Notes under the pieces: generated by a model
Told to the model about the DNA's origin: nothing
The model's database searches: none
What the model saw: only the letters and a program-made list of their open reading frames with translations
In this document: in pieces, positions 31,212-39,960 of the stretch
How positions within the stretch are numbered: the first letter of the stretch is position 1
Layout: every line of letters starts with the position of its first letter
Source of the DNA: Chloroflexota bacterium
GTDB lineage: Bacteria > Chloroflexota > Anaerolineae > Anaerolineales > Villigracilaceae
Assembly: GCA_016866215.1 (NCBI GenBank)
Contig: VGNE01000007.1
Span: 33,565-97,564, forward strand
Direction of reading: 5' to 3'
Length of the DNA stretch: 64,000 bases
Made by a program: the position numbers and the translations under genes

Positions 31212-32234
31212 ATGTCTTACGAATTCTTACAAATCCTTTGGTTCATTCTGATCGCTGTACTGTGGATCGGTTTCTTCTTTCTCGAAGGCTTCGATTTCGG
31301 TGTTGGTATGCTCCTGCCTTTCATTGGTAAAAAAGATGAGGAGCGCCGTGCCGTCATCAACACGATCGGTTCTGTGTGGGATGGCAACGAAGTCTGGTTG
31401 CTCACAGCAGGTGGCGCGACATTCGCCGCCTTCCCCGAGTGGTACGCCACCATGTTTAGTGGATTCTATCTGGCCTTTTTCCTGCTGTTGGTCGGCTTGA
31501 TTATGCGCGGCATTTCATTTGAATATCGCTCGAAAGACGCCAACCCTGCCTGGCGTAACCGATTCGACTGGATGATCGCCATCGGCTCCTTCCTGGCCGC
31601 TCTTCTGCTTGGTGCGGCATTTGCCAACCTCGCGCGCGGCGTGCCGATCAACGCAGATAAAATGTTCACAGGCAATCTGTTCACCCTACTTAATCCCTAT
31701 GGCTTGCTCGGCGGACTCACCACTGTTGCCATCTTCCTGCTGCACGGCGCGAACTTCCTCGGGCTCAAACTCGAAGGCGAACTACGCGAACGCGTTAATG
31801 TCTTTGCAAAGAAGTTGTGGATTGGAACCACTGTATTGTATATCGCACTTGCCATCTCCACTTACGTTGCAGGCTTCTGGTCACGCGGTTTCGTAAACCC
31901 CGGCGTTGTGCCAATTGCAGCACTAGCGGTCCTGTTGGTGGCTGGATATTTCATCAACCGCAGGATGGAAGGTTGGGCTTTTATCATGGTCGCACTGAAC
32001 ATCGTGTTGACTCAGGTCACCTTCTTCTCGATGACCTTCCCCAACGTGATGCTCTCCACCACGAATCCTGAATGGTCGCTCACCATCTACAATGCATCCT
32101 CATCGCAATACACGCTCGGCGTCATGTCCATCGTTGCGCTTACCTTCGTCCCTATCGTCCTCGCCTACCAGGGCTGGACATATTACATATTCCGCAAGCG
32201 CATCAGCACCGATAAGAAGAGTCTCGTGTATTAA
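31212..32234 (+). CDS. cydB: Cytochrome bd ubiquinol oxidase subunit II
   Basis: A 340-residue CydB with the family signature FFFLEGFDFGVGMLLPFIG near the N-terminus and VWDGNEVWLLTAGGATFAAFPEWYA in the second helix. About eight to nine membrane helices. GGAGGA precedes the ATG. It forms the heterodimer with CydA. After its stop, 32237-32366 has short inverted repeats (GGTCGAGAGG-type and GAAGGTTGAAG copies) but no gene. Confidence 0.95.
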   Translation: MSYEFLQILWFILIAVLWIGFFFLEGFDFGVGMLLPFIGKKDEERRAVINTIGSVWDGNEVWLLTAGGATFAAFPEWYATMFSGFYLAFFLLLVGLIMRGISFEYRSKDANPAWRNRFDWMIAIGSFLAALLLGAAFANLARGVPINADKMFTGNLFTLLNPYGLLGGLTTVAIFLLHGANFLGLKLEGELRERVNVFAKKLWIGTTVLYIALAISTYVAGFWSRGFVNPGVVPIAALAVLLVAGYFINRRMEGWAFIMVALNIVLTQVTFFSMTFPNVMLSTTNPEWSLTIYNASSSQYTLGVMSIVALTFVPIVLAYQGWTYYIFRKRISTDKKSLVY

Positions 32235-32366
32235 CTCTGGAGTCGGACAGCTTGCTGTCCAAATTCCCAGAACCACAAAATACTGGAAGGTTGAAGGGTA
32301 TACTCCTCTCGACCTTCCAACTTTTTTAACTTTACAACTTTCATTCTGTAACCTTCAACCTGACTT

Positions 32367-35300
32367 ATGCATCGCAGACTTCTAGCTCTCACCCGCGATA
32401 CTCGCCTGCCGCTCCTCTTGACGGTTCTTTCCGGACTTTTAGCTGGGTTACTGACCATCTGGCAAGCCTGGCTCCTCAGCACTGTGATCAACGCCGTCTT
32501 TCTGCGGGGACAATCCTTCGCGCAAGTCATTCACCCCCTCTCCCTCTTCCTCGTCGCCATCGGCGGACGTGCTTTCCTCACCTGGCTCAACGAAATCTCC
32601 GCCAACGCCGTCGCCGTAAAAATAAAAACAGACTTACGCAATCGCCTCTTCGCGCACATCCTCAAACTCGGTCCCGCCTACTCGCGCGGACAACGCACAG
32701 GTGAATTAACTGCCGCCGCTGTCGAAGGCATCGAAGCCCTCGACGCTTATTTCAGCCAATATTTGCCGCAACTGGTTATCACTGCTCTTGTTCCGATTTC
32801 AATCCTTATTTTTGTTTTCCCCATTGATCTGCTCTCTGGCATCATCCTTCTAATTACTGCGCCGCTGATTCCCTTCTTCATGATTTTGATTGGCAAAGGC
32901 GCGAAGATTGTCACCAAACGCCAGTTTGAAACCATGCGCCTGCTGAGCGCGCACTTCCTCGACAGCCTGCAAGGACTGACCACCCTCAAACTCTTCGGAC
33001 AATCCAAAGCGCAGACTCGCACCATCGCGCAAGTCAGCGACAAATTCCGCGATACAACACTGGGAGTGTTACGCATCACTTTCCTCTCCGCGTTGGCGCT
33101 CGAATTACTCGCCACTCTCAGCACCGCAGTAATAGCAGTTGAGGTCGGTTTTCGTCTGCTCTACGACAAAATGGAATTCCAACCTGCGCTATTTTTGCTG
33201 GTGCTGGCACCTGAGTTTTATATGCCCTTACGCGCCCTCGGCGCACGCTTCCACGCGGGCATGTCGGGGACGACTGCCGCAAAACGAATATATGAAATTT
33301 TAGATACGCCGATACTAGAGTCAAAAGTCGAAAGTCAACAGTCAACAGAATTGGATGTCCGACCTTCGACCCTTCGAGAACCTCAGGGCATCGCCTTTGA
33401 CATTCGACTGGAAAATATTTCTTATATCTATCCCAACGAATCCACGCCCGCGCTTGAAAATATCATCCTCACCATCCAACGCGGACAGCAGATTGCATTA
33501 GTTGGCAAAACAGGCGCAGGCAAATCAACGCTTGTAAACCTTTTACTTGGATTTATTCAACCAACCTCAGGTCAAATCACTGTGCAGCTACACGCTTCGC
33601 GTGAGCGCAGTCGAAGAGACACAACACGCAACACGCAACAACCTGGTCTTGATATGTCCGACGGGCACGGGCGACTCAACTATCAATTACCAATTACGAA
33701 TTACGAGTTACGCAATAATATTGCCTGGGTCCCGCAAAAACCATATCTCTTCCACGATACACTCGCGGCCAATATCCGTCTCGGCGATCCCGAAGCGACA
33801 GATGAACAGGTCATATCTGCGACGCGAGCCGCGCACCTGCATGAATTCATCGAATCGCTTCCGCAAAAATATGAAACCGTCATCGGTGAAGGCGGTGCGC
33901 GCCTCTCCAGCGGACAAGCCCAACGCCTCGCCCTCGCGCGCGCCTTCCTCAAAGACGCCCCCATCCTTATCCTCGACGAACCCACCTCCAACCTCGACCC
34001 TGAAACCGAATCACTTCTCGAAGAATCCACGCGCAAATTAATGCAAGGGCGCACGGTCCTCACCATCGCACATCGCCTAAACACCATCTTCCAATCTGAC
34101 CAGATCATCATCCTCGAATCAGGCCGCATCATTGAGCAAGGCACGCATCGTGAACTGCTTGCAAACAACAGCATGTATGCGAGCATGGTAAAGACCTATC
34201 AAAACCAAGTCAAAGAGCCTGCCCTGAGCCTGTCGAAGGGTCGAAAATCGAAAATCATTGAAGACATTCGACCCTTCGAGAACCTCAGGGCATCGCCTTT
34301 GACTTTCGACCTTGTTGAATCTTCAACCTTCAGCCTCGAACCCTCGATCAATCGTCAATCGAAAATCGAAAATCGAAAATCGAAAACCCTCCCCCGCCTG
34401 CTCCAATTCCTCGAAGGCAATTGGCATCGCGTCGCCCTCTCCACCCTTATCGGCTCAGTCACCATCGGCTCCAGCGTCGCGCTCATGGGCACGTCAGCAT
34501 GGCTCATCTCGACCGCCGCGCTTCACCCTTCCATTGCTGACCTCGGCGTCTCGGTTGTTGGCGTACGTTTCTTCGGGATCACGCGCGGAATTTCCCGCTA
34601 CTTTGAACGCCTCATCTCGCACGATGTCACCTTCCGTTTACTTTCCCGTTTGCACGTCTGGTTCTACGAAAAACTCGAACCCCTCGCCCCCGCCCGCTTA
34701 ATGGAATTCCGCGCAGGTGACTTACTCGCCCGCATTATCGGTGACGTGGAAACATTGGAAAATTTCTACGTTCGAGTCGTCTCGCCTCCTTTGACTGCCA
34801 TCGTCGTTGGACTCTTCACTTCGATATTTCTCGCCTCTTTCCACCTGCCGCTTGCTCCCGCTTTCCTGATTTTTTTCATCAGCCTCGGGCTTGTCCTCCC
34901 CGCCCTCGCGCAAATCATCAGCCGCCGACCCGCCGAACAGACCATCAGCCTACGCGCTGACCTCCACACCCGTCTCGTGGACGGCATTCAGGGCATGGCA
35001 GATTTACTCGCCTACGGCTGCACCGACGAACGCCTCACTCAAATCTCAACCATCGGCCTTGACTACGGCAATGCCCAACGCCGCATGGCGCGTGTGACGG
35101 GTTTCCACTCGGGCCTCTCCACCCTGCTCACCAACCTCGGCCTGTGGACAATCCTGCTCCTCTGCATCCCACAAGTGATATCAGGCGACCTCGCCGGCCC
35201 CATGCTGGCATCTCTCACATTGCTCACCTTCGCATCCTTTGAAGCCGTCACTCCCCTGCCCCTCGCTGCCCAGATGTGGAACGCCTCCCGCGAATCTGCG

Positions 35301-36167
35301 CGGCGATTGTTTGAAGTCGTGGATACTGTGCTTTCGATTGTTCCTGTAAATCGAGAATCGGGAATCGAAATTCGGGAATCGGTCTCGTCCAACTCACGAA
35401 TCCCGAAGCCCGATCCCCAACTCCCAACTATCAAATTCTCAAATCTGTCCTTCACCTACCCCAACCAAATCGCCCCCGCCCTTCAACATGTAACCTTCAA
35501 TCTTCAACCTGGAAATTCCATCGCCATCGTCGGACCGAGCGGCGCGGGCAAATCCACACTTGCTAATTTATTATTACGCTTCTGGGACTACAGTTCAGGA
35601 GAAATTACCCTCGGCGCCGAGTCGCTCAAGGTGTATGAGCAGGATGAAGTCCGCGCGCGAATCGGTCTTGTCTCTCAAAATACCTATTTCTTCAACACAT
35701 CCGTTCGCGAGAATTTACGCTTTGCGCGGCGCAAAGTCACGCAGGAGGAAATTGAATCTGCCGCGCAGGCCGCGCAAATTCACGACTTTATTTTGAGCCT
35801 GCCGAAAGGCTACGACACATTGATCGGCGAACAGGGACTGCGTCTTTCAGGCGGTGAACGTCAGCGATTAGCCATCGCGCGCGTGCTCATCAAAGACGCG
35901 CCGATATTGATTTTGGATGAACCCACCGCCAACCTTGACCCACTCACCGAAAAACAAGTGCTTGAAACGTTATTCGGCGTGATGAAACAAAAAACTTCAA
36001 TATTGATTACGCATCGCCTGATCGGTCTCGAAAATGTGGATGAGATCATTTCGATGAATCACGGTCGCATCGTGGAACGCGGCGCGCATGTCGAATTAGT
36101 CCAACAAGATGGTTTGTATCGCCGTTTATTGGATTTTCAAAATCGTATACTTGACGACATAGTTTGA
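32367..36167 (+). CDS. cydDC: CydD-CydC fusion ABC exporter
   Basis: A 1266-residue single-chain version of the heterodimeric CydDC transporter, which exports cysteine/glutathione (or haem-related thiols) and is needed to assemble cytochrome bd. The first half is CydD-like: a membrane domain, then Walker A GKTGAGKSTLVNLL, Q-loop WVPQKPYLF, signature LSSGQAQRLALARA and Walker B ILILDEPTSNLD. The second half is CydC-like: GPSGAGKSTLANLL, LSGGERQRLAIARV and ILILDEPTANLD. All catalytic motifs are intact. Repeat DNA has been absorbed in frame at four places (around residues 310-345, 408-450, 617-672 and 990-1015), one of them inside the first nucleotide-binding domain between Walker A and the Q-loop. 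Confidence 0.93.
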   Translation: MHRRLLALTRDTRLPLLLTVLSGLLAGLLTIWQAWLLSTVINAVFLRGQSFAQVIHPLSLFLVAIGGRAFLTWLNEISANAVAVKIKTDLRNRLFAHILKLGPAYSRGQRTGELTAAAVEGIEALDAYFSQYLPQLVITALVPISILIFVFPIDLLSGIILLITAPLIPFFMILIGKGAKIVTKRQFETMRLLSAHFLDSLQGLTTLKLFGQSKAQTRTIAQVSDKFRDTTLGVLRITFLSALALELLATLSTAVIAVEVGFRLLYDKMEFQPALFLLVLAPEFYMPLRALGARFHAGMSGTTAAKRIYEILDTPILESKVESQQSTELDVRPSTLREPQGIAFDIRLENISYIYPNESTPALENIILTIQRGQQIALVGKTGAGKSTLVNLLLGFIQPTSGQITVQLHASRERSRRDTTRNTQQPGLDMSDGHGRLNYQLPITNYELRNNIAWVPQKPYLFHDTLAANIRLGDPEATDEQVISATRAAHLHEFIESLPQKYETVIGEGGARLSSGQAQRLALARAFLKDAPILILDEPTSNLDPETESLLEESTRKLMQGRTVLTIAHRLNTIFQSDQIIILESGRIIEQGTHRELLANNSMYASMVKTYQNQVKEPALSLSKGRKSKIIEDIRPFENLRASPLTFDLVESSTFSLEPSINRQSKIENRKSKTLPRLLQFLEGNWHRVALSTLIGSVTIGSSVALMGTSAWLISTAALHPSIADLGVSVVGVRFFGITRGISRYFERLISHDVTFRLLSRLHVWFYEKLEPLAPARLMEFRAGDLLARIIGDVETLENFYVRVVSPPLTAIVVGLFTSIFLASFHLPLAPAFLIFFISLGLVLPALAQIISRRPAEQTISLRADLHTRLVDGIQGMADLLAYGCTDERLTQISTIGLDYGNAQRRMARVTGFHSGLSTLLTNLGLWTILLLCIPQVISGDLAGPMLASLTLLTFASFEAVTPLPLAAQMWNASRESARRLFEVVDTVLSIVPVNRESGIEIRESVSSNSRIPKPDPQLPTIKFSNLSFTYPNQIAPALQHVTFNLQPGNSIAIVGPSGAGKSTLANLLLRFWDYSSGEITLGAESLKVYEQDEVRARIGLVSQNTYFFNTSVRENLRFARRKVTQEEIESAAQAAQIHDFILSLPKGYDTLIGEQGLRLSGGERQRLAIARVLIKDAPILILDEPTANLDPLTEKQVLETLFGVMKQKTSILITHRLIGLENVDEIISMNHGRIVERGAHVELVQQDGLYRRLLDFQNRILDDIV
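33358..33407. repeat. In-frame repeat in cydDC, copy A
   Basis: GACCTTCGACCCTTCGAGAA followed by CCTCAGGGCATCGCCTTTGA and CATTCGAC. It matches copy B at 34262 except for a few bases. It encodes RPSTLREPQGIAFDI at the junction before the first nucleotide-binding domain. Confidence 0.8.
34219..34312. repeat. In-frame repeats in cydDC, copy B plus ERSRR-type element
   Basis: CCTGCCCTGAGCCTGTCGAA (translated PALSLSKG) is followed by GACATTCGACCCTTCGAGAA and CCTCAGGGCATCGCCTTTGA (translated DIRPFENLRASPL, a different frame from copy A). The two CydDC halves are joined by this repeat-derived linker. The third insertion (33597-33715, ERSRRDTTRNTQQ...) lies within the first nucleotide-binding domain. 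Confidence 0.8.
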
Positions 36168-36225
36168 AGATCAAGAAAGATTCCTGGAGGTCAAGGTTGC
36201 GAAGTTCCCGAAGGGGGAAGCGTGA

Positions 36226-36393
36226 CTATGCAGGAACTTGTCCACCCGTCTCCAGCCCAACGACCAGCGCCTTGAAATTCGGTGTGTCAATTAAGAATTG
36301 CGGTTTGGGACCATCTGGCGAAAACACAGCTTTTGCTTTTGTATCTGCGAAATAGATCGGTTTGCATAGCTTGCCAAGTATGAAAGTATCCAT
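36226..36393 (-). pseudogene. Truncated cupin-like protein fragment
   Basis: From MDTFILGKL the minus strand reads FSPDGPKPQFLIDTPNFKAL, VVGLETGGQVPA, then a stop. This resembles the first strands of a small cupin, where G-x-x-(I/V)-P-x-H would begin the metal-binding motif. The frame stops exactly before the expected histidines and nothing beyond continues. The 36168-36582 gap otherwise holds no gene. Confidence 0.4.
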
Positions 36394-36582
36394 CAAAAAA
36401 ATAGGTTCATTGGGAATCGCTGTGATGCTCTTCCGCAAATGTAGGCTAGTTGCCAATTCGACCTGCGCCGCTCGCCATATAAAATGGTCTGTTACGCCAA
36501 CTCCCAATTCACCTTACAAGAGATGCCCATAAGTGTCAGCGGGATTTATAATTCGCCCATTATTTTCGCCAAAGGAAACCCA

Positions 36583-37473
36583 ATGCCCAAATCAAAACTT
36601 ATTCCCTATCTCGAAGCCACTTTTGCCGTTGTTGTTTGGGGTGGAACATTTATTGCCACCAAAATTGCTCTGCGGGAAGTCTCTCCAGCTACGATCGTTT
36701 GGCTGAGGTTTGCAATGGGCATCGTCATTCTTGGCGCGGTTGTTTTTTCACGCAAAGAATTTGCATTACCTGATAAAAGCGAGTGGCTATATTTGGCTTT
36801 GCTGGGCTTTCTGGGCGTCACTTTTCATCAATGGCTGCAAGCCACAGGCCTGCAAACTGCAAAAGCAACCACCACCGCCTGGATCGTAGCAACAACGCCT
36901 GTATTCATTGCCATTCTTGGCTGGCTGGTTTTAAAGGAAAAACTTAATTGGATTCAAACCGGCGGCATTGCAGTGGCGGCATTCGGCGTGTTGCTCATCG
37001 TCAGCAAGGGGAATGTTTTTGCATTATTTTCAGGAGCAGAAGGCACAATCGGCGACCTGCTGATCTTCATCAGCGCGCTCAATTGGGCGGTGTATACCAT
37101 TCTTTCACGGCGTGAGTTGGCTCGTCACCCCGCGGCGCGCATGATGTTTTATGTGATGCTTCTGGGCTGGCTCTTCACCAATATTTGGATCTTCGGTTTC
37201 GGACCCGGGTTAAGCGAGGTCAACAATCTCACATCTTCAGGCTGGGGCGCGGTCCTTATGCTTGGCATATTCGGTTCGGGGCTTGCCTATATCGCATTTT
37301 ATGACGCGCTTCAAGCCCTGCCCGCTTCGCAACTTGGCGCGTTCTTTAATATCGAACCACTTGTCACGGCCTTGCTGGCATCTGTAATGATCGGTGAAGC
37401 AATCACCCTGATTTCATTGGTCAGTGGCGCCATCATTATTTTTGGTGTGTGGCTTGTAAACAGAAAAACGTAA
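36583..37473 (+). CDS. DMT-superfamily (EamA) transporter
   Basis: A 296-residue drug/metabolite transporter with ten predicted helices in two EamA repeats. WGGTFIATKIALREVSP opens the first (cf. the family GxxFxxxK pattern) and LNWAVYTILSRREL the second. Members export amino acids, metabolites or toxic compounds; the substrate here is unknown. ATG 36583 follows AAAGGAAA, so the longer upstream frame is not used. Confidence 0.85.
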   Translation: MPKSKLIPYLEATFAVVVWGGTFIATKIALREVSPATIVWLRFAMGIVILGAVVFSRKEFALPDKSEWLYLALLGFLGVTFHQWLQATGLQTAKATTTAWIVATTPVFIAILGWLVLKEKLNWIQTGGIAVAAFGVLLIVSKGNVFALFSGAEGTIGDLLIFISALNWAVYTILSRRELARHPAARMMFYVMLLGWLFTNIWIFGFGPGLSEVNNLTSSGWGAVLMLGIFGSGLAYIAFYDALQALPASQLGAFFNIEPLVTALLASVMIGEAITLISLVSGAIIIFGVWLVNRKT

Positions 37474-37496
37474 ACACGTACACAGGTAAACAGGTG

Positions 37497-38291
37497 ATGA
37501 AAGCAAGGTTTACAAAATTTGCAAGCGTAGAGCCTACCGAAAATGGTTGGAGATTGGGAATACAAAAAGGGGATTCTCTTAGCTATCGGGATGCCCAGCT
37601 CGATGACTATTCTCTACTCCCGCGGCATAAGTTTCCGCATCGGACTCTAAGCCTCAGCCTGCGTGCCAAAGCCTCAAGCAGTTCCCCCGCTGGGACATGG
37701 GGCTTCGGGCTGTGGAATGATCCCTTCGGATTATCACTTGGATTCGGCGGGAGTCCATTCCGTTTGCCTGCGCTGCCGAATGCGGTTTGGTTCTTTTATG
37801 GGTCGCCACAAAATTACTTGTCGTTTACAAATGACAAGCCTGCGCAAGGTTTTTTAGCACAAACATTTCGTTCGCCCAAATTTCACCCGCTGCTTTTTCT
37901 TGCAGGGCTGGCGCTGCCCTTCTCGCGGAAAACTACAAGAAAATTATTGAGCAAAGTCATTGACGAGGACGGTTTTAGCCTCTGGAGTCCGACGGCTTGC
38001 CGTCGAGAAATCCAGGAGCAAGCTCCTGGACTCCAGAGGGTGGATGTCACTCAATGGCACGGATACAGGCTCGAGTGGAGCGAGAAGCGCGTTGTTTGGT
38101 ATGTAGATGATGCTCAAGTGTTTGAGTCGCCCGTGAGTCCGAATCCGCCGCTGGGAGTCATCATCTGGATTGACAATCAATTTGCATCCTTCACACCCGA
38201 TGGGAAGATCGGGTTTGGCATTCTGGAAAACCCCGAACCTGCGTGGCTGGAGATCGATAATCTTTCACTGGACAAACTTTCAGACTGTTGA
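37497..38291 (+). CDS. Glycosidase-16-like beta-sandwich protein of unknown function
   Basis: A 264-residue protein without a signal peptide. WGFGLWNDPFG, then QWHGYRLEWSEKRVVWYVDDAQVF and GVIIWIDNQF, follow the pattern of concanavalin-A-like/GH16 folds (W-H-x-Y-x-x-E-W...W-Y-V-D). The catalytic ExDxxE motif of active GH16 enzymes is not evident, so a binding role is possible. Residues ~162-181 (SLWSPTACRREIQEQAPGLQ) come from an inserted palindrome. It follows the DMT gene by 23 bases. Confidence 0.6.
   Translation: MKARFTKFASVEPTENGWRLGIQKGDSLSYRDAQLDDYSLLPRHKFPHRTLSLSLRAKASSSSPAGTWGFGLWNDPFGLSLGFGGSPFRLPALPNAVWFFYGSPQNYLSFTNDKPAQGFLAQTFRSPKFHPLLFLAGLALPFSRKTTRKLLSKVIDEDGFSLWSPTACRREIQEQAPGLQRVDVTQWHGYRLEWSEKRVVWYVDDAQVFESPVSPNPPLGVIIWIDNQFASFTPDGKIGFGILENPEPAWLEIDNLSLDKLSDC
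37980..38039. repeat. In-frame palindromic element in the GH16-like gene
   Basis: CTCTGGAGTCC and GGACTCCAGAG form the outer arms. Inside are GACGGCTTGCCGTC and CAGGAGCAAGCTCCTG hairpins. A related piece (CTGGAGTCGGACAGCTTGCTGTCC) lies after cydB at 32236. Confidence 0.8.
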
Positions 38292-38294
38292 GAA

Positions 38295-38313
38295 ACAGCA
38301 TGCTGTATAATTA
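38295..38313 (+). promoter_or_regulatory. Promoter/operator-like element, copy 1
   Basis: ACAGCATGCTGT, a perfect 12-base palindrome, runs directly into TATAATT (its last T is the first T of the -10 box). It lies 63 bases before the 38376 gene. The same ACAGCNTGYTGTATAATT string occurs at 38973 and 39961 before two other small-gene modules. Confidence 0.55.
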
Positions 38314-38375
38314 TCCCAAACGGCTGCCGCGAAATCTGATCCCCCGATCAATGAATTTACACGTCATTCCTGTCA

Positions 38376-38606
38376 ATGAAAACAACTCGTTACTTTGAAG
38401 AACAGGTGCTTCGCAAGAGAGCTTATATCAAAACCGAATGGTGCAAACTGGCGCTTCGAAATCCTATTCGACGCGAAATTCAACCGGACGGTCGAATCCG
38501 CCATTGGGTTTTCATCGAAGAATTGGGCAAGTACTTGCGCGTTGTGACGCTTGAAGACGGCGAAACTGTTTTGAATGCCTTTCCCGATAGAAATTTCAAG
38601 GTGTAA
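38376..38606 (+). CDS. Small basic protein paired with a DUF2283 protein
   Basis: A 76-residue protein (YFEEQVLRKRAYIKTEWCKL; RHWVFIEELGKYLRVVTLED; LNAFPDRNFKV). The RxWxxIxELGKYLRVVTLEDGExxxNAFPDR pattern is one I associate with small proteins encoded immediately before DUF2283 genes, an arrangement that looks like a toxin-antitoxin pair. The next gene starts two bases after this stop. Function is not demonstrated; it is the more toxin-like partner by charge. Confidence 0.6.
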   Translation: MKTTRYFEEQVLRKRAYIKTEWCKLALRNPIRREIQPDGRIRHWVFIEELGKYLRVVTLEDGETVLNAFPDRNFKV

Positions 38607-38607
38607 C

Positions 38608-38838
38608 ATGAAATTCAATTATTATCCAGAAACTGATACGCTTTACATAGACCTCTCTGAAAAAACCAGCGAGGATTCGCTTGAAGTTGCCCCCGGGGTG
38701 GTCTTGGACTTTGACGCGCAGGGCAATATCGTCGGCATAGACATTGACCGCGCCAGCAAGATCATTGACCTTTCACGCCTGGAGACCAACTCCCTGCCGC
38801 TGGAAAACCTGCACATTGCGGGTGTAAAGGCGTCATAG
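38608..38838 (+). CDS. DUF2283 family protein
   Basis: A 76-residue acidic protein with the DUF2283 pattern: MKFNYYPETDTLYIDLSE, then VAPGVVLDFDAQGNIVGIDI and ASKIIDLSRLE. The family's function is unknown; its frequent coupling to a small basic partner suggests an antitoxin role. The ATG at 38608, right after the upstream stop, is preferred to a longer frame inside the upstream gene. Confidence 0.75.
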   Translation: MKFNYYPETDTLYIDLSEKTSEDSLEVAPGVVLDFDAQGNIVGIDIDRASKIIDLSRLETNSLPLENLHIAGVKAS

Positions 38839-38888
38839 CCAGGATACCTGGCATAAAAATTGCTTGTCATTTTAGCGGGGCAGTTTCA

Positions 38889-38967
38889 TCGAAGGGCGGT
38901 TTTCAAAATGGACAGAAAAACACCCCTCACGATCTTGATCGCGCTTTTCCTTCCCTCCTGCGCGAAG
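38889..38967 (+). repeat. Orphan lipoprotein-leader copy 1
   Basis: GAAGGGCGG and an ATG at 38908 open a 26-codon frame (MDRKTPLTILIALFLPSCAK...) that is a lipoprotein signal peptide with lipobox LPSC, and then stop. The DNA matches the first ~80 bases of the lipoprotein genes at 40645 and 44120. What follows is a toxin-antitoxin-like module instead of a lipoprotein body. Confidence 0.75.
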
Positions 38968-38972
38968 GCGGG

Positions 38973-38990
38973 ACAGCGTGTTGTATAATT
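38973..38990 (+). promoter_or_regulatory. Promoter/operator-like element, copy 2
   Basis: ACAGCGTGTTGTATAATT lies 15 bases before the 39006 start, with GAGGTGA as ribosome site in between. It overlaps the stop of the orphan leader peptide. Confidence 0.55.
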
Positions 38991-39005
38991 GAGCCGAGGT
39001 GATTT

Positions 39006-39344
39006 ATGGCTATTCACACCACACCCAATACAAAATATGTCAAGGGCGTACGCTGGCTTGCGGAGCTTTACGAGAAAAGAGAAATAGATAACCTGACGGC
39101 GCAATCGCTTAACAAACTGGTGGACCTCGAAACCAGCCGTGTCCGCATGCGCCTCGAAGAAATCGAAAGGGTAACGGCGGATTACGAAAGACAGTACGGC
39201 ATGAAAACCGCCGATTTTTTCGAGCAGTTCGAGGCGGGGCAGTTGGGTGACCGGATGGACTTTGTCGAATGGGCGTCGCTCGCGAAATTGGCGAGACACC
39301 TCCGCAATGTTCTCGAAGAAGTGTCGAGCGAAGACCTGCCATGA
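39006..39344 (+). CDS. Putative antitoxin of a TumE/DUF6516-type module
   Basis: A 112-residue, strongly charged, helical protein (RWLAELYEKREIDNLTAQSL; LETSRVRMRLEEIERVTADY) without a recognised DNA-binding motif. Its stop codon overlaps the start of the next gene (ATGA), and that gene resembles the TumE/DUF6516 toxin family, so I infer the antitoxin role. It could instead be the accessory partner of unknown type often adjacent to DUF6516 genes. Confidence 0.55.
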   Translation: MAIHTTPNTKYVKGVRWLAELYEKREIDNLTAQSLNKLVDLETSRVRMRLEEIERVTADYERQYGMKTADFFEQFEAGQLGDRMDFVEWASLAKLARHLRNVLEEVSSEDLP

Positions 39345-39736
39345 AGCCCGCCGATTACCTTGAATCGGTCAGGAACTTTCTCCTGACCGATCTTCGTATC
39401 GCAAGCCATCAGATTGTGCGCGAGTTCGAAGAGGCGAATAAGGCGTATATCCGGGCCCGCCTTACCCTCTCCGATGACAGCCTATTGGAGTTCTCCGAAT
39501 ACATCGAGGCGCTTTCCGAAAGTGAAATCCGGATTTCGGATTACAGCTACCACTGGCAGGATAAAGAGGGAAATTTTCTCCGCCGCTGGGACAATTCCCC
39601 GCATTTTCCAAAACTCAAAAACGCCCCGCACCATGTCCACACCCCCACCGGTGAAGCGGAGGAGGAGGTCGCGCCGGGCGGTCCCGTCAATATTTTTCAA
39701 GTAATGGATGAAATCACGGCATCTTTCGACAAGTAA
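39341..39736 (+). CDS. TumE/DUF6516-like toxin
   Basis: A 131-residue protein matching the DUF6516/TumE pattern: ADYLESVRNFLL, YIRARLTLSDDSLLEFSEYI, ISDYSYHWQDKEG, RWDNSPHFPKLKNAPHHVH. The WDN...PHHVH segment is the most conserved part and may be catalytic in a ribonuclease-like fold. Family members behave as toxins of type II modules. Start at 39341 because it overlaps the upstream stop, and the conserved domain begins there. Confidence 0.65.
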   Translation: MKPADYLESVRNFLLTDLRIASHQIVREFEEANKAYIRARLTLSDDSLLEFSEYIEALSESEIRISDYSYHWQDKEGNFLRRWDNSPHFPKLKNAPHHVHTPTGEAEEEVAPGGPVNIFQVMDEITASFDK

Positions 39737-39741
39737 TTTCT

Positions 39742-39840
39742 CTACCGTACACGGAAACCCTAAAGGTCTGCTGCGCCTTCGTAAAATCCCGATTCGCCAG
39801 GAAGACCTTTAGGGTTTTTTGCGAGAGATTTGTACGGTAG
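39742..39840 (+). terminator. Nested inverted repeat with intrinsic terminator
   Basis: Outer arms CTACCGTACA/TGTACGGTAG enclose an inner 15-base perfect stem AAACCCTAAAGGTCT/AGACCTTTAGGGTTT followed by TTT. The inner hairpin fits a terminator of the TumE-like module. The outer arms suggest a small mobile or processed unit around it. Confidence 0.65.
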
Positions 39841-39878
39841 CAAGCAAGTAATTTCGCATTTGAGGCAATGACAATCCT

Positions 39879-39945
39879 CGAAAGGCGGTTTGCAAAATGG
39901 ACAGAAAAACATCCTTCACGTTCCTGATCGCGCTTTTCGTCGTAT
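39879..39945 (+). repeat. Orphan lipoprotein-leader copy 2
   Basis: CGAAAGGCGG and ATG at 39897 begin MDRKTSFTFLIALFVVSC, again a lipoprotein signal peptide with a lipobox (VVSC). The frame then runs off into unrelated sequence. It precedes the Doc module just as copy 1 precedes the TumE-like module. Confidence 0.75.
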
Positions 39946-39960
39946 CCTGCTTTATAAAGG

